Below, piece after piece: positions 9,226-18,318 of a stretch of DNA of 64,000 nucleotides. The stretch's first letter is position 1. Every line of letters starts with the position of its first letter. The DNA is from Pseudarthrobacter sp. MM222. GTDB taxonomy: Bacteria; Actinomycetota; Actinomycetes; Actinomycetales; Micrococcaceae. The DNA is taken from NCBI RefSeq assembly GCF_947090775.1, contig NZ_OX352321.1, positions 3,348,001-3,412,000 on the forward strand, given 5' to 3'. The notes below the pieces were generated by a model. That model was not told the origin of the DNA and searched no databases. It saw only the letters and a program-made list of their open reading frames with translations. The translations under genes and the position numbers were made by a program.

Positions 9226-9242
9226 TTTAGATACAAGCTAAA
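9226..9242. promoter_or_regulatory. Putative ROK-repressor operator
   Basis: A TTTAG-n7-CTAAA inverted repeat lies in an AT-rich island (TATTTTAG..CTAAATATA) midway between the divergent alpha-glucosidase and ROK genes. ROK repressors of the XylR type bind TTTAG/CTAAA-like half-sites. Assignment is by position and symmetry. Confidence 0.55.
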
Positions 9243-9293
9243 TATATTGCCTGAACAATTATGGGTCCCGGATCCGGGGAAGGTCAAGATTTG

Positions 9294-10484
9294 ATGCCGC
9301 AACCCGCCGCCGCCACTCCGCAGCTCCTGCGCAGGGTGAATGCCCAGGCGGTCCTGGGCATTGTCCGCGGACTGGACGTGGCCACCGGGACCGAGCTGAT
9401 GGCTCATACCGGACTGACCCGGGCGTCCGTGATCGCCGTCTGCGAGGACCTGACCCGGCGCGGCTGGATCCGGGAACTTGACACTCCCCCGCGCGGCCCC
9501 GAGTCGCCCGGCACCCCGCGGAAGGGCCGGCCGGCCCGGCGTTTCGAACTCAACTCCGAGGCAGGTTACGTCCTCGGCATCGACATCGGCGCGGCGACGA
9601 CCACGGCCGCGGTCGCGGACCTGCGAGGAACGGTCGTCGCACGTTCCAGCGAGGCGTTCCGCGCCGTCGACATCCCCGCTCAGGAGCGGATCGCCGTCGT
9701 GGATCGGGCCTGCCGGCGGGCACTGACGGCAGCGGGAACACATCCTGCCAAAGTTCTTGCGGCCGGCGCCGGCATCGCCGCCCCCGTGGACCGCGACGGC
9801 AACGTCCTGGTGACCCAGCACTTCTGGAGCCTGTTCGACGTCGGACTCCGCGCCGCGTTCAAGGAGCTGCACGGCTGGACCGTGTTGCTGGAGAACGACG
9901 CCAATCTTGCCGCGCTCGGCGAACGATGGCGCGGCTCCGGCGCCGGCGTCGATGACCTCGTCGTGCTCCTGGCCGGCGAGCGGCTGGGCGCCGGGGTGAT
10001 GGAGTCCGGCCGGCTGCTGCACGGCCGGGGCGGCGCCGCCGGTGAGATGGGCTACCTGGACCTGGTCGAGGGCGTGGGCTCCAGCGACGGCATCGCCAGC
10101 CTGGCAAGGCAGTGGTCCACGGCAGGTGGAGGACCGCAGGCCGGAGGGGCGGCGAGCGCCCGGCGGGTGTTCGAGGACGCGGCCGCGGGGGATCCTGCGG
10201 CGCAGCAGATTCTGGACCGGATCTCGGAACGGATGGCGCGCGTGATCGCCTCGATCGCCAGCCTGATCAACCCGGAGCAGGTGGTGATTGGCGGCGCCGT
10301 GGCCGAGTCCGCCGGCGCCCTGCTCCCCCGTATCAGCGCCCTGCTCCCCCGTTTCACCGCGACCCCGCCGCGCGTGACGGTCTCACCGCTGGGGGATTCG
10401 ATCGTCACGATGGGCGCCATCCGGCATGCCCTGGACTACGTCGAGGAAAACGCGCTGGAACTGGAGCTTCCTACTCCGGCATGA
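9294..10484 (+). CDS. ROK-family transcriptional repressor
   Basis: A 396-aa regulator. Residues 1-75 form a winged helix-turn-helix (GTELMAHTGLTRASVIAVCEDLTRRGWI). The ROK/sugar-kinase-like fold follows, with the phosphate-loop relic LGIDIGAATTTAAVADLRG and the ROK signature region LGAGVMESGRLLHGRGGAAGEMGYL. The start at 9294 has GGGGAAGG upstream; an earlier in-frame ATG at 9261 lacks one. It most likely represses the divergent alpha-glucosidase operon. The usual ROK zinc cluster (CxCGxxGC) is not evident, which is common in actinobacterial members. The 3' end overlaps the antiporter gene by 14 bp, tail to tail. Confidence 0.9.
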   Translation: MPQPAAATPQLLRRVNAQAVLGIVRGLDVATGTELMAHTGLTRASVIAVCEDLTRRGWIRELDTPPRGPESPGTPRKGRPARRFELNSEAGYVLGIDIGAATTTAAVADLRGTVVARSSEAFRAVDIPAQERIAVVDRACRRALTAAGTHPAKVLAAGAGIAAPVDRDGNVLVTQHFWSLFDVGLRAAFKELHGWTVLLENDANLAALGERWRGSGAGVDDLVVLLAGERLGAGVMESGRLLHGRGGAAGEMGYLDLVEGVGSSDGIASLARQWSTAGGGPQAGGAASARRVFEDAAAGDPAAQQILDRISERMARVIASIASLINPEQVVIGGAVAESAGALLPRISALLPRFTATPPRVTVSPLGDSIVTMGAIRHALDYVEENALELELPTPA

Positions 10485-12042
10485 TCATGGTGCGCAGGTC
10501 CAGCTGGCGCAGCACGCGGTCCGCGACCTCGGGATCCATGCCCGGCTCGTTGCGGGCCGCCACGACTTCCTGCCGGGCGGCATCCAGGGCAATGGTTTGC
10601 ACGGCGATGGCGAGCTCGCGCCCCCGCTTTCGCTTTTCGCCCACGCTTTCGTTGCGGAGGCTGCCGTCGAGCAGTTCGGCGTGCAGGCGGGTCATTTTTT
10701 CCTTGACCAGGGCCACCTTTTCCGGCGGCAGCTCCCTCATCAACTCGTTGTCCTTCAGCGCTGCTATCGCCGCCTGCTGCGCGCGCCGGGCCAGCACGCG
10801 TGCGGCGTCGCGTTCCTCCGCGCCGTCCTCGGAGGCTTTCAGGACCCGCATGAGCCACGGCAGCGTGAGTCCGGGCAGGACCAGGGTGGCCAGCAGCACG
10901 GCGCAGGCAATCACCAGCAGCTGGCTGCGGGCCGGGAACGGGCTGCCGTCGGCCAGCGTGAGCGGGAGTGCCAGAGCCAGAGCCAGGGTGGCCAGGCCCC
11001 GCATCCCGCACCAGGTGAGGATCAGGACCTCCTTGGCCGACGTGGGACGCAGCACGTCCTTACGGCTCCGGGCCAGCCCGGACATCATGGCGAGCCAGAG
11101 GAACCGGACCGCGAACACCAGCAAGCACACCACGGCGGCGGAACCGATCATGGCGTAGATGCCCGCGCCTTCATTCCGGATGACCTGCCGGATCTCCAGC
11201 CCCACCAGGCCGAAGGCAAGGCCGGTGACCAGTAGCTCCACCACATCCCAGAAGGCCGTCCGGGTGACCCGTTCGGCGGCGTCCTGCGGCCTGGAGTGGC
11301 GCTGCATTTCCAGGGCTGTGACGACGACGGCGATCACACCGGACGCGTGCACCTCTTCGGCCAGGATGTACGCGGCGAACGGCACCACGAGGGTGACGGC
11401 GCTGCGGGCCACCATGGACTGCACCAGACGAGTGATCGCATTAGTAAGCCAGCCCATGCCGATGCCCACCGCGACGGCGATCGCGGCACCGAGAGCGAAC
11501 TGCAGCACGACGTCGGGGGCGATCTTCGTGCCGGACACCGTTGCGGCCACTGCGGCCTGGAAGATAACGATGGCGGCGGCGTCGTTGAAGAGGCCTTCGC
11601 TCTGCAGAACGGTGATGAGCCTGCGCGGCATGTGGACCCGGCCGGCGATGGATTCCACGGCCACAGGGTCAGGCGGGGCAACCATGGCGCCCAGGGCGAT
11701 CGCCGCCGGAATTCCGATGCTTGGGATCATGAGCCAGGCGGCACCGGCAACAACAACGGTGGAGGCGACCACCAGGGCGACGGCGAGCATCAGCAGGGTG
11801 CGCCAGCGGACCCGGAATACCGCCCAGGACGTGCGCTGCGCGGTGGCGAACAACAGCGGCGGCAGGAAGATGGGCAGGATCAGCTCCGGCGAGATCTCCA
11901 TCTCCGGAAAGCCGGGGATGAAGGTCAGCGACGCGGCCAGGATCAGCATCAGGACCGGGTAAGGCAGCCTCAGCCTGTCCCCCACACCCACGGCCACCAC
12001 CGTGGCCAGCAGCAATCCGATGATGAGTGCCAACTGGTCCAT
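10471..12042 (-). CDS. Na+/H+ antiporter, CPA1 family
   Basis: A 523-aa integral membrane protein with about 12 hydrophobic segments in residues 1-400 and a hydrophilic, helical C-terminal tail (about 400-523) rich in Glu, Arg and Ala. The CPA1 exchange motifs are present: FLPPLLFATA near 60, APPDPVAVESIAG near 125 and SEGLFNDA near 150. It exchanges cytoplasmic Na+ (or K+) for H+ in pH and salt homeostasis. It is the last gene on the minus strand before the convergent ROK gene. Confidence 0.92.
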   Translation of the reverse strand: MDQLALIIGLLLATVVAVGVGDRLRLPYPVLMLILAASLTFIPGFPEMEISPELILPIFLPPLLFATAQRTSWAVFRVRWRTLLMLAVALVVASTVVVAGAAWLMIPSIGIPAAIALGAMVAPPDPVAVESIAGRVHMPRRLITVLQSEGLFNDAAAIVIFQAAVAATVSGTKIAPDVVLQFALGAAIAVAVGIGMGWLTNAITRLVQSMVARSAVTLVVPFAAYILAEEVHASGVIAVVVTALEMQRHSRPQDAAERVTRTAFWDVVELLVTGLAFGLVGLEIRQVIRNEGAGIYAMIGSAAVVCLLVFAVRFLWLAMMSGLARSRKDVLRPTSAKEVLILTWCGMRGLATLALALALPLTLADGSPFPARSQLLVIACAVLLATLVLPGLTLPWLMRVLKASEDGAEERDAARVLARRAQQAAIAALKDNELMRELPPEKVALVKEKMTRLHAELLDGSLRNESVGEKRKRGRELAIAVQTIALDAARQEVVAARNEPGMDPEVADRVLRQLDLRTMIMPE

Positions 12043-12139
12043 GTGCTCGCTTCCCCCGGAGTAATCGCGGCCGCCATCCGTTCAGGATGCGCCGGCCGCC
12101 CCCACCACTTTATCGGGGTCCTGCCGGAAGCCGGTCGAG

Positions 12140-12799
12140 CTAGGTCATGGCCTCCAGGGCGGCCGCGATGGGCAGGCCGCCGTCGCGGAACCCGATGGTG
12201 CGGCTGACCGCGGCAGGCAGCTCCAGGACCGCGGCGGCGACGAGGGCCACGTTGGCGCGGGCTGTGTCGGTGCCCTGCCAGGTGCCGTCCGGGTTGACGT
12301 CGATCAGGCCGGTGCCCGGTCCGCCGGTCAGCATACCGGGGCAGAGGATGGTCCAGTCCAGACCGGTGCCGCGGAGATAGGAGTCCGCGGCGGCCTTGGC
12401 CTCCGCGTAATGGAAGAAGGGATTATCCTCGGGGACGCCGTGGTCCGGCCCGGCTCCGAGGTAGGACACCATGATGTAGCGCCCGACGCCGGACTGGACG
12501 GCGGCATCCATCGAACGGATCGCGGCGTCCCGGTCCACGGCGTAAGTGCGTTCAGGGTTTCCTCCGCCGGCTCCGGCGGACCAGACGACGGCGTCGTGGT
12601 CCCGCAGCGCCGCGGCGATTTCCGCCGTCGTCGAGTTCTCGACGTCCAGGACGACGGGCGTAGCGCCGGTGGCGGCGACGTCGGCCGCGTGGTCCGGGTT
12701 GCGGACGAGGGACGTCACAGCCTGCCCTTCCGCTGCGAGGATGCTTGACAGTTCCCTGGCCACTTTTCCATGGCCGCCGATGATTGCGATTCGCGTCAT
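12140..12799 (-). CDS. NAD(P)-binding atypical SDR protein
   Basis: A 219-aa Rossmann-fold protein. MTRIAIIGGHGKVARELSS carries the GxxGxxG-type dinucleotide loop (8-14). YIMVSYLGAG and FFHYAEAKAAADSYLRGTGLDWTILCPG match atypical short-chain dehydrogenases of the NAD(P)H-binding (SDR_a5) group. The substrate is unknown. The ATG at 12799 is preferred over one six codons upstream because the family begins at MTRIAIIGGHG. Confidence 0.8.
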   Translation of the reverse strand: MTRIAIIGGHGKVARELSSILAAEGQAVTSLVRNPDHAADVAATGATPVVLDVENSTTAEIAAALRDHDAVVWSAGAGGGNPERTYAVDRDAAIRSMDAAVQSGVGRYIMVSYLGAGPDHGVPEDNPFFHYAEAKAAADSYLRGTGLDWTILCPGMLTGGPGTGLIDVNPDGTWQGTDTARANVALVAAAVLELPAAVSRTIGFRDGGLPIAAALEAMT

Positions 12800-12837
12800 G
12801 GACCCATTCTGTCCCACAGCGCCACCGCCCGCACCCG

Positions 12838-13650
12838 TCAGCCGGCGGGGTGGGGGTGTTCCTGTGGGCTGACAAGCTGTTCCGGGTCCCAGGCCGGTTC
12901 CGTGGCCATGTCCACACCCTCCCCGGCGCTTGACCTCGGCCCGACGGCGGCGGACACCGCCGTGTGGGCCTGGCGGGCGATGCCGGCACGGACGCTCTCG
13001 ACGGTTTCGTCCCCCAGCAGGGGGCCCGTGTAATCGATGCTGAGCCGTCCGTCCTCCACCGTAGTGGAGTAGTTCCCCAGCGCGTCGGAAACGATTCCCT
13101 CCAAATCCACTGCCGCTGAGAGCGCGGTGGGATCCTCAGTGTCGGCGGTGAAACGGAGATCGTGGACCAGGACCGGCAGGACGTAGAAGTTGTCCACGCC
13201 GGCCTTGGCCTCGCCCGCTTCTTCGGTTGCCTTGGTCACGATGGCCCGGCCTTGGTCGACAGTGGCCCCGGCCGGAAGGGCCACGATCAGCTCCGGCACC
13301 ATCTTCTGCAGCAGGGCAGGTTCGAGCACATCGGGGGAAATGCTCTCCAGCGTGGAGCCCGCGGCGGCGGCAGCCGATTCGAGATCGGTCCGGACGCCGG
13401 CCAGATCGGCGTCGTTGGCGGATTCGACGGCGATCACCACTCGGCGCCTGACCATCAGTCCGTCGAAACTGACCGTGGGCCGGCTGTTGCCCAGGTCCTG
13501 CCCTTCCTCCGACAGCGTCCCGACTGTCGCGACGGTGGCGGACTCGCTGGCCGCTCCCGCGGAAGCCGGGGGGGCGGCCGGGCCGCCGGTGCAGCCGCCC
13601 AGGGCGAGGGATAGCAGCACCGCCGGCACGATCAGGAGCACCCGTTTCAT
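12838..13650 (-). CDS. Secreted lipoprotein of unknown function following the multicopper oxidase
   Basis: A 270-aa lipoprotein. The signal MKRVLLIVPAVLLSLALGGC ends in lipobox LGGC. The mature part is acidic, lacks transmembrane segments and carries no motif I recognise. Two alternating segments (about 55-150 and 160-240) suggest paired alpha/beta domains. It contains no Cys other than the lipidated one and few His, so it is not an obvious copper carrier. The ATG is one base after the multicopper oxidase stop (TGACATG), so the two are co-translated and probably co-exported. Its role could be to assist or anchor the oxidase. Confidence 0.75.
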   Translation of the reverse strand: MKRVLLIVPAVLLSLALGGCTGGPAAPPASAGAASESATVATVGTLSEEGQDLGNSRPTVSFDGLMVRRRVVIAVESANDADLAGVRTDLESAAAAAGSTLESISPDVLEPALLQKMVPELIVALPAGATVDQGRAIVTKATEEAGEAKAGVDNFYVLPVLVHDLRFTADTEDPTALSAAVDLEGIVSDALGNYSTTVEDGRLSIDYTGPLLGDETVESVRAGIARQAHTAVSAAVGPRSSAGEGVDMATEPAWDPEQLVSPQEHPHPAG

Positions 13651-13651
13651 G

Positions 13652-15364
13652 TCAGGTTCCTGCTGGGTAGGCCGGCTTGTAGTAGGAGGAGAATCTCGCC
13701 TCCGGCCACTCTTCCGCCACCGGCATGTCGGCATTAATGGGGTCGTTGTTCTTCAGGTCTCCGACGGCGAACTGGACCATCATGTCGTGGTCCTCATGCA
13801 CGAGGTTGTGGCAGTGGACCATGTAGCGGCCGCCCTCGTGTTTTCCGGTGTCGAATTGCATCAGGACCGTGACCGATTCGTTCTCGCCTGCGTAAAACAC
13901 ATCCTTCGGGCCGCCTTCCCAGGCGAACGGCTGTCCGTTGTTGGTGTTGCGGCCGAGGATCTTTCCATCAATGAGGTGGATGTGCACCGGGTGGAACCAT
14001 CCTCCCGACTCGTTGACGATGGTCCACTGCTCCACTTGGTTCTTCTGCGGGTTGGCGAAGCACCGGGTGAAGTTGGACTTTTCCACGTCGTCCCAGGTTT
14101 CGCCGTTGATAGTCCATTCCCCGTTCTTCCGCTGCACGCGCAGGATCCTTTTGGCCACCGCCATCTCGGGGGTGAGGGACATTGGGTCCAGGCCGCCGCT
14201 GGCTTTCGTGGGGTGTTCACCCGGATCCAGTGTCGTGGGGATTGAGCTAATCGAGCGCGACTTGGGGTCCAGGGACGGGGAATCGGCTACCACCTGGAAC
14301 TTCATGACCTTGCCGGTGTTGGCGAAGTTCACATTGTTCTTGTTGCTCAGATTCCGCAGCTCCACGGACTGCCCCGGCTTGTACTTCCGGAAATCGATCA
14401 GGACCTCGTAGCGCTCCGCGGTGCCTTGGCGCCACGACGGCACGGCCTGGACCTTGGGCGTCATGCCGGCGTCCGTGCCCACCACGTAGAAGGGGTCCCC
14501 GTTGGACAACGAGAAGCGGTACGACCGCGTGATCGAGCCGACCAGGAACCGGAACCGGTAGATCCGGGGCTTAACCTTCATGGTGGGCCACGGCACGCCG
14601 TTCACCAGAACGATGTCGCCCCACAGCCCTGAATGGCCGTTGTCGTTGTAGCCAAGCGACCCGTCGGCGTTCAACATGAGATCCGAGACCAGGATCGGGA
14701 CGTCGAATTCGCCCTGTGGGAGCTGCGCCTGCTCAGGTTCGTTTGTGATGGAGTAGTACGCCGCAAGCCCCGAATACACGCCTTGGGCGGTCAGCATGTG
14801 GTTGTGGTCGTGGTACCAGAGCGTCCGGGCTGCCTGCCAGTTGGGGTAGTGGTAGTTTTTCACTTTCGAGGGCGCCGTCCGGTCGTTGGCGTATCCGTCG
14901 TACTGCGGCAGTGACGCCGAGCCGTGCAGGTGCGTGACCGTGTTGGAGGGGTCTGCGTACAGCAGGCCGGTGGTCGGCAAACGATTACTGATCCTCACCT
15001 CGGTGCGGGTGCCCTGCGGAACCTGGATGGACGGGCCCGGGAAGATTCCGTTGTACCCGGCCAGGGTGGTGGACAGTCCCGGGGCGATCTGCGCCTGCCC
15101 GATCTTTTGGGACAGCGAATACTTCGCGAATGGCTGCCCGTCCGGATCGATGCCCGTCTCGTAGGGGATCAGTTCCGGCGGGCGGCGGAAGGACTCCGTG
15201 TACGGAACCGGCGTATTCTTTGGGGCCAGCTTGCTGGGGGTGAGCGTCCCGGCGTCCCCGGCCAGCGGCACCCCGGCCAGGGCGCTGCCCCCACCTGCGC
15301 CCATTAGGGCGACCGAACCGCCCATCATGCCCAGCTTCAGTACATTCCTTCGCGTAGTTGCCAC
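13652..15364 (-). CDS. Tat-exported multicopper oxidase (CotA/bilirubin oxidase/phenoxazinone synthase group)
   Basis: A 570-aa three-domain laccase-like oxidase. The N-terminus TTRRNVLKLGMMGG is a twin-arginine signal. The four copper-site segments are intact: HLHG (145-148), WYHDHNH (183-189), HPVHIHL (458-464) and HCHNLVHEDHDMM (517-529), with Cys518, His523 and axial Met528 as type-1 ligands. It oxidises phenols, metals or pigments and reduces O2 to water. A longer frame exists, but GTG at 15364 has GGAGG five bases upstream and places the Tat motif at the N-terminus. It lies 122 bp downstream of galactose oxidase 1 and 1 bp upstream of the lipoprotein, on the same strand. Confidence 0.92.
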   Translation of the reverse strand: MATTRRNVLKLGMMGGSVALMGAGGGSALAGVPLAGDAGTLTPSKLAPKNTPVPYTESFRRPPELIPYETGIDPDGQPFAKYSLSQKIGQAQIAPGLSTTLAGYNGIFPGPSIQVPQGTRTEVRISNRLPTTGLLYADPSNTVTHLHGSASLPQYDGYANDRTAPSKVKNYHYPNWQAARTLWYHDHNHMLTAQGVYSGLAAYYSITNEPEQAQLPQGEFDVPILVSDLMLNADGSLGYNDNGHSGLWGDIVLVNGVPWPTMKVKPRIYRFRFLVGSITRSYRFSLSNGDPFYVVGTDAGMTPKVQAVPSWRQGTAERYEVLIDFRKYKPGQSVELRNLSNKNNVNFANTGKVMKFQVVADSPSLDPKSRSISSIPTTLDPGEHPTKASGGLDPMSLTPEMAVAKRILRVQRKNGEWTINGETWDDVEKSNFTRCFANPQKNQVEQWTIVNESGGWFHPVHIHLIDGKILGRNTNNGQPFAWEGGPKDVFYAGENESVTVLMQFDTGKHEGGRYMVHCHNLVHEDHDMMVQFAVGDLKNNDPINADMPVAEEWPEARFSSYYKPAYPAGT

Positions 15365-15486
15365 GGGAACCTCCAGAGTTCTTACAGGAGCAGGTTGGAT
15401 ACCAAGATGATTTCCAGTGCCAACTATCAAGCCGGATTCTTGCAAAAACCCTGTAAATGCCACTGACCTGCAGCCCCGCTCATTAC

Positions 15487-18084
15487 TCAATTGATCCTGA
15501 TCGTCGAGGCGACGCTGGGCACCCCTTTGCTGTCTATCGCGAAGAGCATGTAGGTGCCCGGGACCAGCACGCCGCGGTCCGCCGGGAGCTTCAGTGACGC
15601 CGTGTTGCCGGACACCGGGGTTGCGGTCAGTGGGATCCGGCGCTGGTCAGTATTCACGGAGTGGGTCACGGTGCTCATCCGCATCAGGGAGAAGTTCGTG
15701 ACCGGCGCTCCGGTGGTCACCTTGATGGTGGCGCCGGCCGCGGCGGTGGCCGGTGCGGTAACGATCGAGGGCCGGGTACGCGCGCTGCCGTCGGGGTTCA
15801 GCAGGTAGGGCGGGGTGAAGATCTCTCCGTCCAGATGGTTCGTGGTGCAGTTGCCGCACAGCCCGCCACCGCCGGCGAAGACCCTGCCGTCAGGGAGCAG
15901 CAGCGCGACGCTGTGGTACGTCCGTGGGATGGCCATCGAGGCCAGCGTGGTCCACTTTCCCGTTGCCGGGTTCCAGAGTTCCGGAGCCATCCTGGCGTTG
16001 GTGTCGTTAAACGATGAGGCGATGGCCTGCCCGCCGATGACGAGCACCTGGCCATCGGGCAGCGCGACCCCGTTCGCGAACGAGCGGGCGAAGCCCAGGT
16101 CTGCGGTGCGGGTCACCTTCACCCCATTGTTGATGTCAATCGTGTATGCGCGCGCCGTGCCGGGGGCTGCGGTGTAGGCGGTCGCCCCGCCCACGGTCAG
16201 AATCTTCCCGACGTCGTACATCACAGCGTCGCCGTTCATCGCGTCCGGGCTGTCTGACCGCAGGCCGGCCGAGGTGATGCTCCCGTTGCCGGTGGTGGAG
16301 ATCCAGTTCATCTGCCGGCTCGGCCCGGCGTGGAACACCCGTCCACCGGGGGCGGCAAACAACCATGAGTGGTTGTCGGCAGTGAATTCACCCCGGGGAT
16401 CGTTCGTGAGGATATTGTCGGACAGCACACTGGGCAGCGTCCGCCAGCCGCCGGCGGCGGACCACACCTCGCCGTTCTTGTTGCCGACACCGCCGGACCA
16501 GGACCCGCCGAGAGTGAATACCTCGCCGGTGGAGATGGTCACGTTGCTTTGGTAGCCGCGCGGGATCTTCATATCCGGCCCCGAGGTCCAGGCGTTCGTC
16601 GCAGGGTTGTACACCGTGGTTTTCGCGCTGTTGCTGCCGCCGCTGATCATGATCTTGCCGTCCGGCAGCACGGAGGTTCCGGAGCAGAACATGTCATGAC
16701 CGGTGTTGACCACCTGGGCCGGGGATACCTTGCCGGTGGTGAGGTCCATTATCGACGTCTGGGTGTAGCCCCTGCTGCCACCGTAAGCGGTGGGGGAATA
16801 GGCGGACCAGGTCAGCATCCGGTTGCCGGGCAACATCGTCGCGGCAACCGGAACGATGGGAAAGCTGATGGTCGGACCCCAGGAGCCAAGTAGCGGGCCC
16901 AGGAGATTGATCTCCGCTGCGCTGCTCCACGGCCCGCTGTCGCCGGCCTCGGTAGTCGCGGTCAGCCGGACGTACCGGGCAGTAACAGTGGTGAAGTTCA
17001 CGGTCTTTTCCGTGCCGGTGTCCGGCCAGGTCCCGCTGGCTACCGCGCTCCAGGTGATTCCGTTAGTGCTGACTCCGACCGAGTATTTACCGACCCGCCC
17101 GTTCGTTCCGTCAGAACGCGGGAGGTAGCGGAATCCCGCGATGCTGCGCGCCGCCTTTGTATCGATCGTGATGGTGTGCGGCAGCGGTGCCGCCAGGCCA
17201 GGAGACCACCGGCTGTGCCAGATCGTGGCCGCACTGCCGTCGAGCACATTGCTGGCCCGGCCGTTGACGCGCGCTACTTCTTCGTCGCTGGCCGACGCTG
17301 TCCACCCGCTCCGCGGCAGAACACGGGTGGCGGCCGCGGTCTGGCTGGCGAGCAGGTTGATCTCGGCGGCAGTGCTCCACGGACCGCGGTTGCCGGCCTC
17401 GGTGGCGGCGGTCAGCCGGACGTACCGGGCGCTGACCGCTAGGAAAGTGACCGTCTTTTCCGCTATGGTGTCCGGCCAGGTCCCCTGAGCCACCGGGGCA
17501 CTCCAGGTGGTGCCGTTGGTGCTCACCCGGATATCAAAGCTGCCGATCCGCCCGTTCGCCAGGTCATTACGCGGGAGATAGCGCAGCCCCGAGATGCTTC
17601 GTGTCGCCTTGGTGTCGATCGTGATGCTGTGCGGCAGCGGTGCCGCCGGCGCCGGGGACCACCTGCTGTGCCACATCGTGGCCGCATTGCCGTCAAGCAC
17701 ATTGGCGGCGCGTCCATCCCCGCCGGCAACGTCTTCATCGCTGGCCGTAGCCGTCCACCCGGTACGTGGCAAGGGAGCCGGAGCGGCCTCGATCGCGGCG
17801 TCCGGCAACACCGCCGTGTGCACATGGGCCGCCGCCGCATTCAAGGCTTCATGCGGGGCCGCCGCCGTGTGCCGGTGCGATCCGGTCGCGCTCGAGGACT
17901 CGTGCGGAGCCACGACGCCGTACCCCAGGATCAACGCGAGTCCGACCAGAACCGCGGCGGCGCGGTGCACGCCGGCATGCAGGGCCAAGAGGAGAGCCCG
18001 CCGTGGCAGGCGTCTGCCGCCTGCCCGATGCCTGCCAGGTGCCCGGATCACGGGGCGGAGGATCGGTGCTGCAGAGCGATCCAT
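15487..18084 (-). CDS. Galactose-oxidase-type copper-radical oxidase 1 with two discoidin domains
   Basis: An 865-aa secreted or membrane-anchored oxidase. Order: basic N-terminus, hydrophobic segment (about 41-59), His-containing linker with HRH and HVH, two F5/8-type C (discoidin/CBM32-like) domains (about 107-246 and 257-395), and a seven-bladed kelch oxidase with a C-terminal beta domain (about 400-865). By comparison with fungal galactose oxidase the cofactor is complete: Cys467 and Tyr511 (thioether pair, spacing 44 as in the fungal enzyme), stacking Trp529, and copper ligands Tyr723, His724 and His808. The GLCGNCTTNH disulfide loop is kept too. It should oxidise a primary alcohol such as galactose C6 to an aldehyde with release of H2O2. 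Start: AGGAGG 6 bp upstream. Confidence 0.9.
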   Translation of the reverse strand: MDRSAAPILRPVIRAPGRHRAGGRRLPRRALLLALHAGVHRAAAVLVGLALILGYGVVAPHESSSATGSHRHTAAAPHEALNAAAAHVHTAVLPDAAIEAAPAPLPRTGWTATASDEDVAGGDGRAANVLDGNAATMWHSRWSPAPAAPLPHSITIDTKATRSISGLRYLPRNDLANGRIGSFDIRVSTNGTTWSAPVAQGTWPDTIAEKTVTFLAVSARYVRLTAATEAGNRGPWSTAAEINLLASQTAAATRVLPRSGWTASASDEEVARVNGRASNVLDGSAATIWHSRWSPGLAAPLPHTITIDTKAARSIAGFRYLPRSDGTNGRVGKYSVGVSTNGITWSAVASGTWPDTGTEKTVNFTTVTARYVRLTATTEAGDSGPWSSAAEINLLGPLLGSWGPTISFPIVPVAATMLPGNRMLTWSAYSPTAYGGSRGYTQTSIMDLTTGKVSPAQVVNTGHDMFCSGTSVLPDGKIMISGGSNSAKTTVYNPATNAWTSGPDMKIPRGYQSNVTISTGEVFTLGGSWSGGVGNKNGEVWSAAGGWRTLPSVLSDNILTNDPRGEFTADNHSWLFAAPGGRVFHAGPSRQMNWISTTGNGSITSAGLRSDSPDAMNGDAVMYDVGKILTVGGATAYTAAPGTARAYTIDINNGVKVTRTADLGFARSFANGVALPDGQVLVIGGQAIASSFNDTNARMAPELWNPATGKWTTLASMAIPRTYHSVALLLPDGRVFAGGGGLCGNCTTNHLDGEIFTPPYLLNPDGSARTRPSIVTAPATAAAGATIKVTTGAPVTNFSLMRMSTVTHSVNTDQRRIPLTATPVSGNTASLKLPADRGVLVPGTYMLFAIDSKGVPSVASTIRIN
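17571..17703. repeat. 133-bp block shared by the three oxidase genes, copy 1
   Basis: Part of the first discoidin domain. By eye it is base-for-base identical to 20403-20535 and differs at one base from 24848-24980, including third codon positions, while flanking sequence diverges. This points to very recent duplication or gene conversion. Confidence 0.85.
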
Positions 18085-18156
18085 CTGCGCCTCCTAGCGG
18101 CACGGGTCTCCGGTGACAACACACAGGCTAGGCAGGGCAGCATTGGGAAACCTTGA
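18085..18156 (-). promoter_or_regulatory. Conserved leader of oxidase gene 1
   Basis: On the minus strand this 5' region shares CAAGGTTTCCCAATGCTGCC, a downstream CCTAGC-type element about 40-46 bp before the ATG, and the same AGGAGG site with the upstream regions of the other two oxidase genes. It is a shared promoter/leader candidate; no hexamers are assigned. The remaining stretch to 18318 holds no recognisable gene or signal. Confidence 0.45.
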
Positions 18157-18318
18157 GCCGGCTGCTATTGCGCGGAGAACCGGGCAAGTGACTGTATTTC
18201 CGAGCCCTCAGCGGCAAAATAGGTGATTGCGCGGGGAGGAGTTGCTGGGCGGGAGACAAGCCGTTCAAGCCCGTCACTAGCTGCAACCATCCTGTTGGCT
18301 AAGTACGCTTGGGGGTGA

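Noticed and set aside
15364..15490. Upstream extension of the multicopper oxidase frame
   Set aside because: The extra 42 codons would bury the Tat motif; GTG at 15364 has a GGAGG site and the extension is probably untranslated leader.
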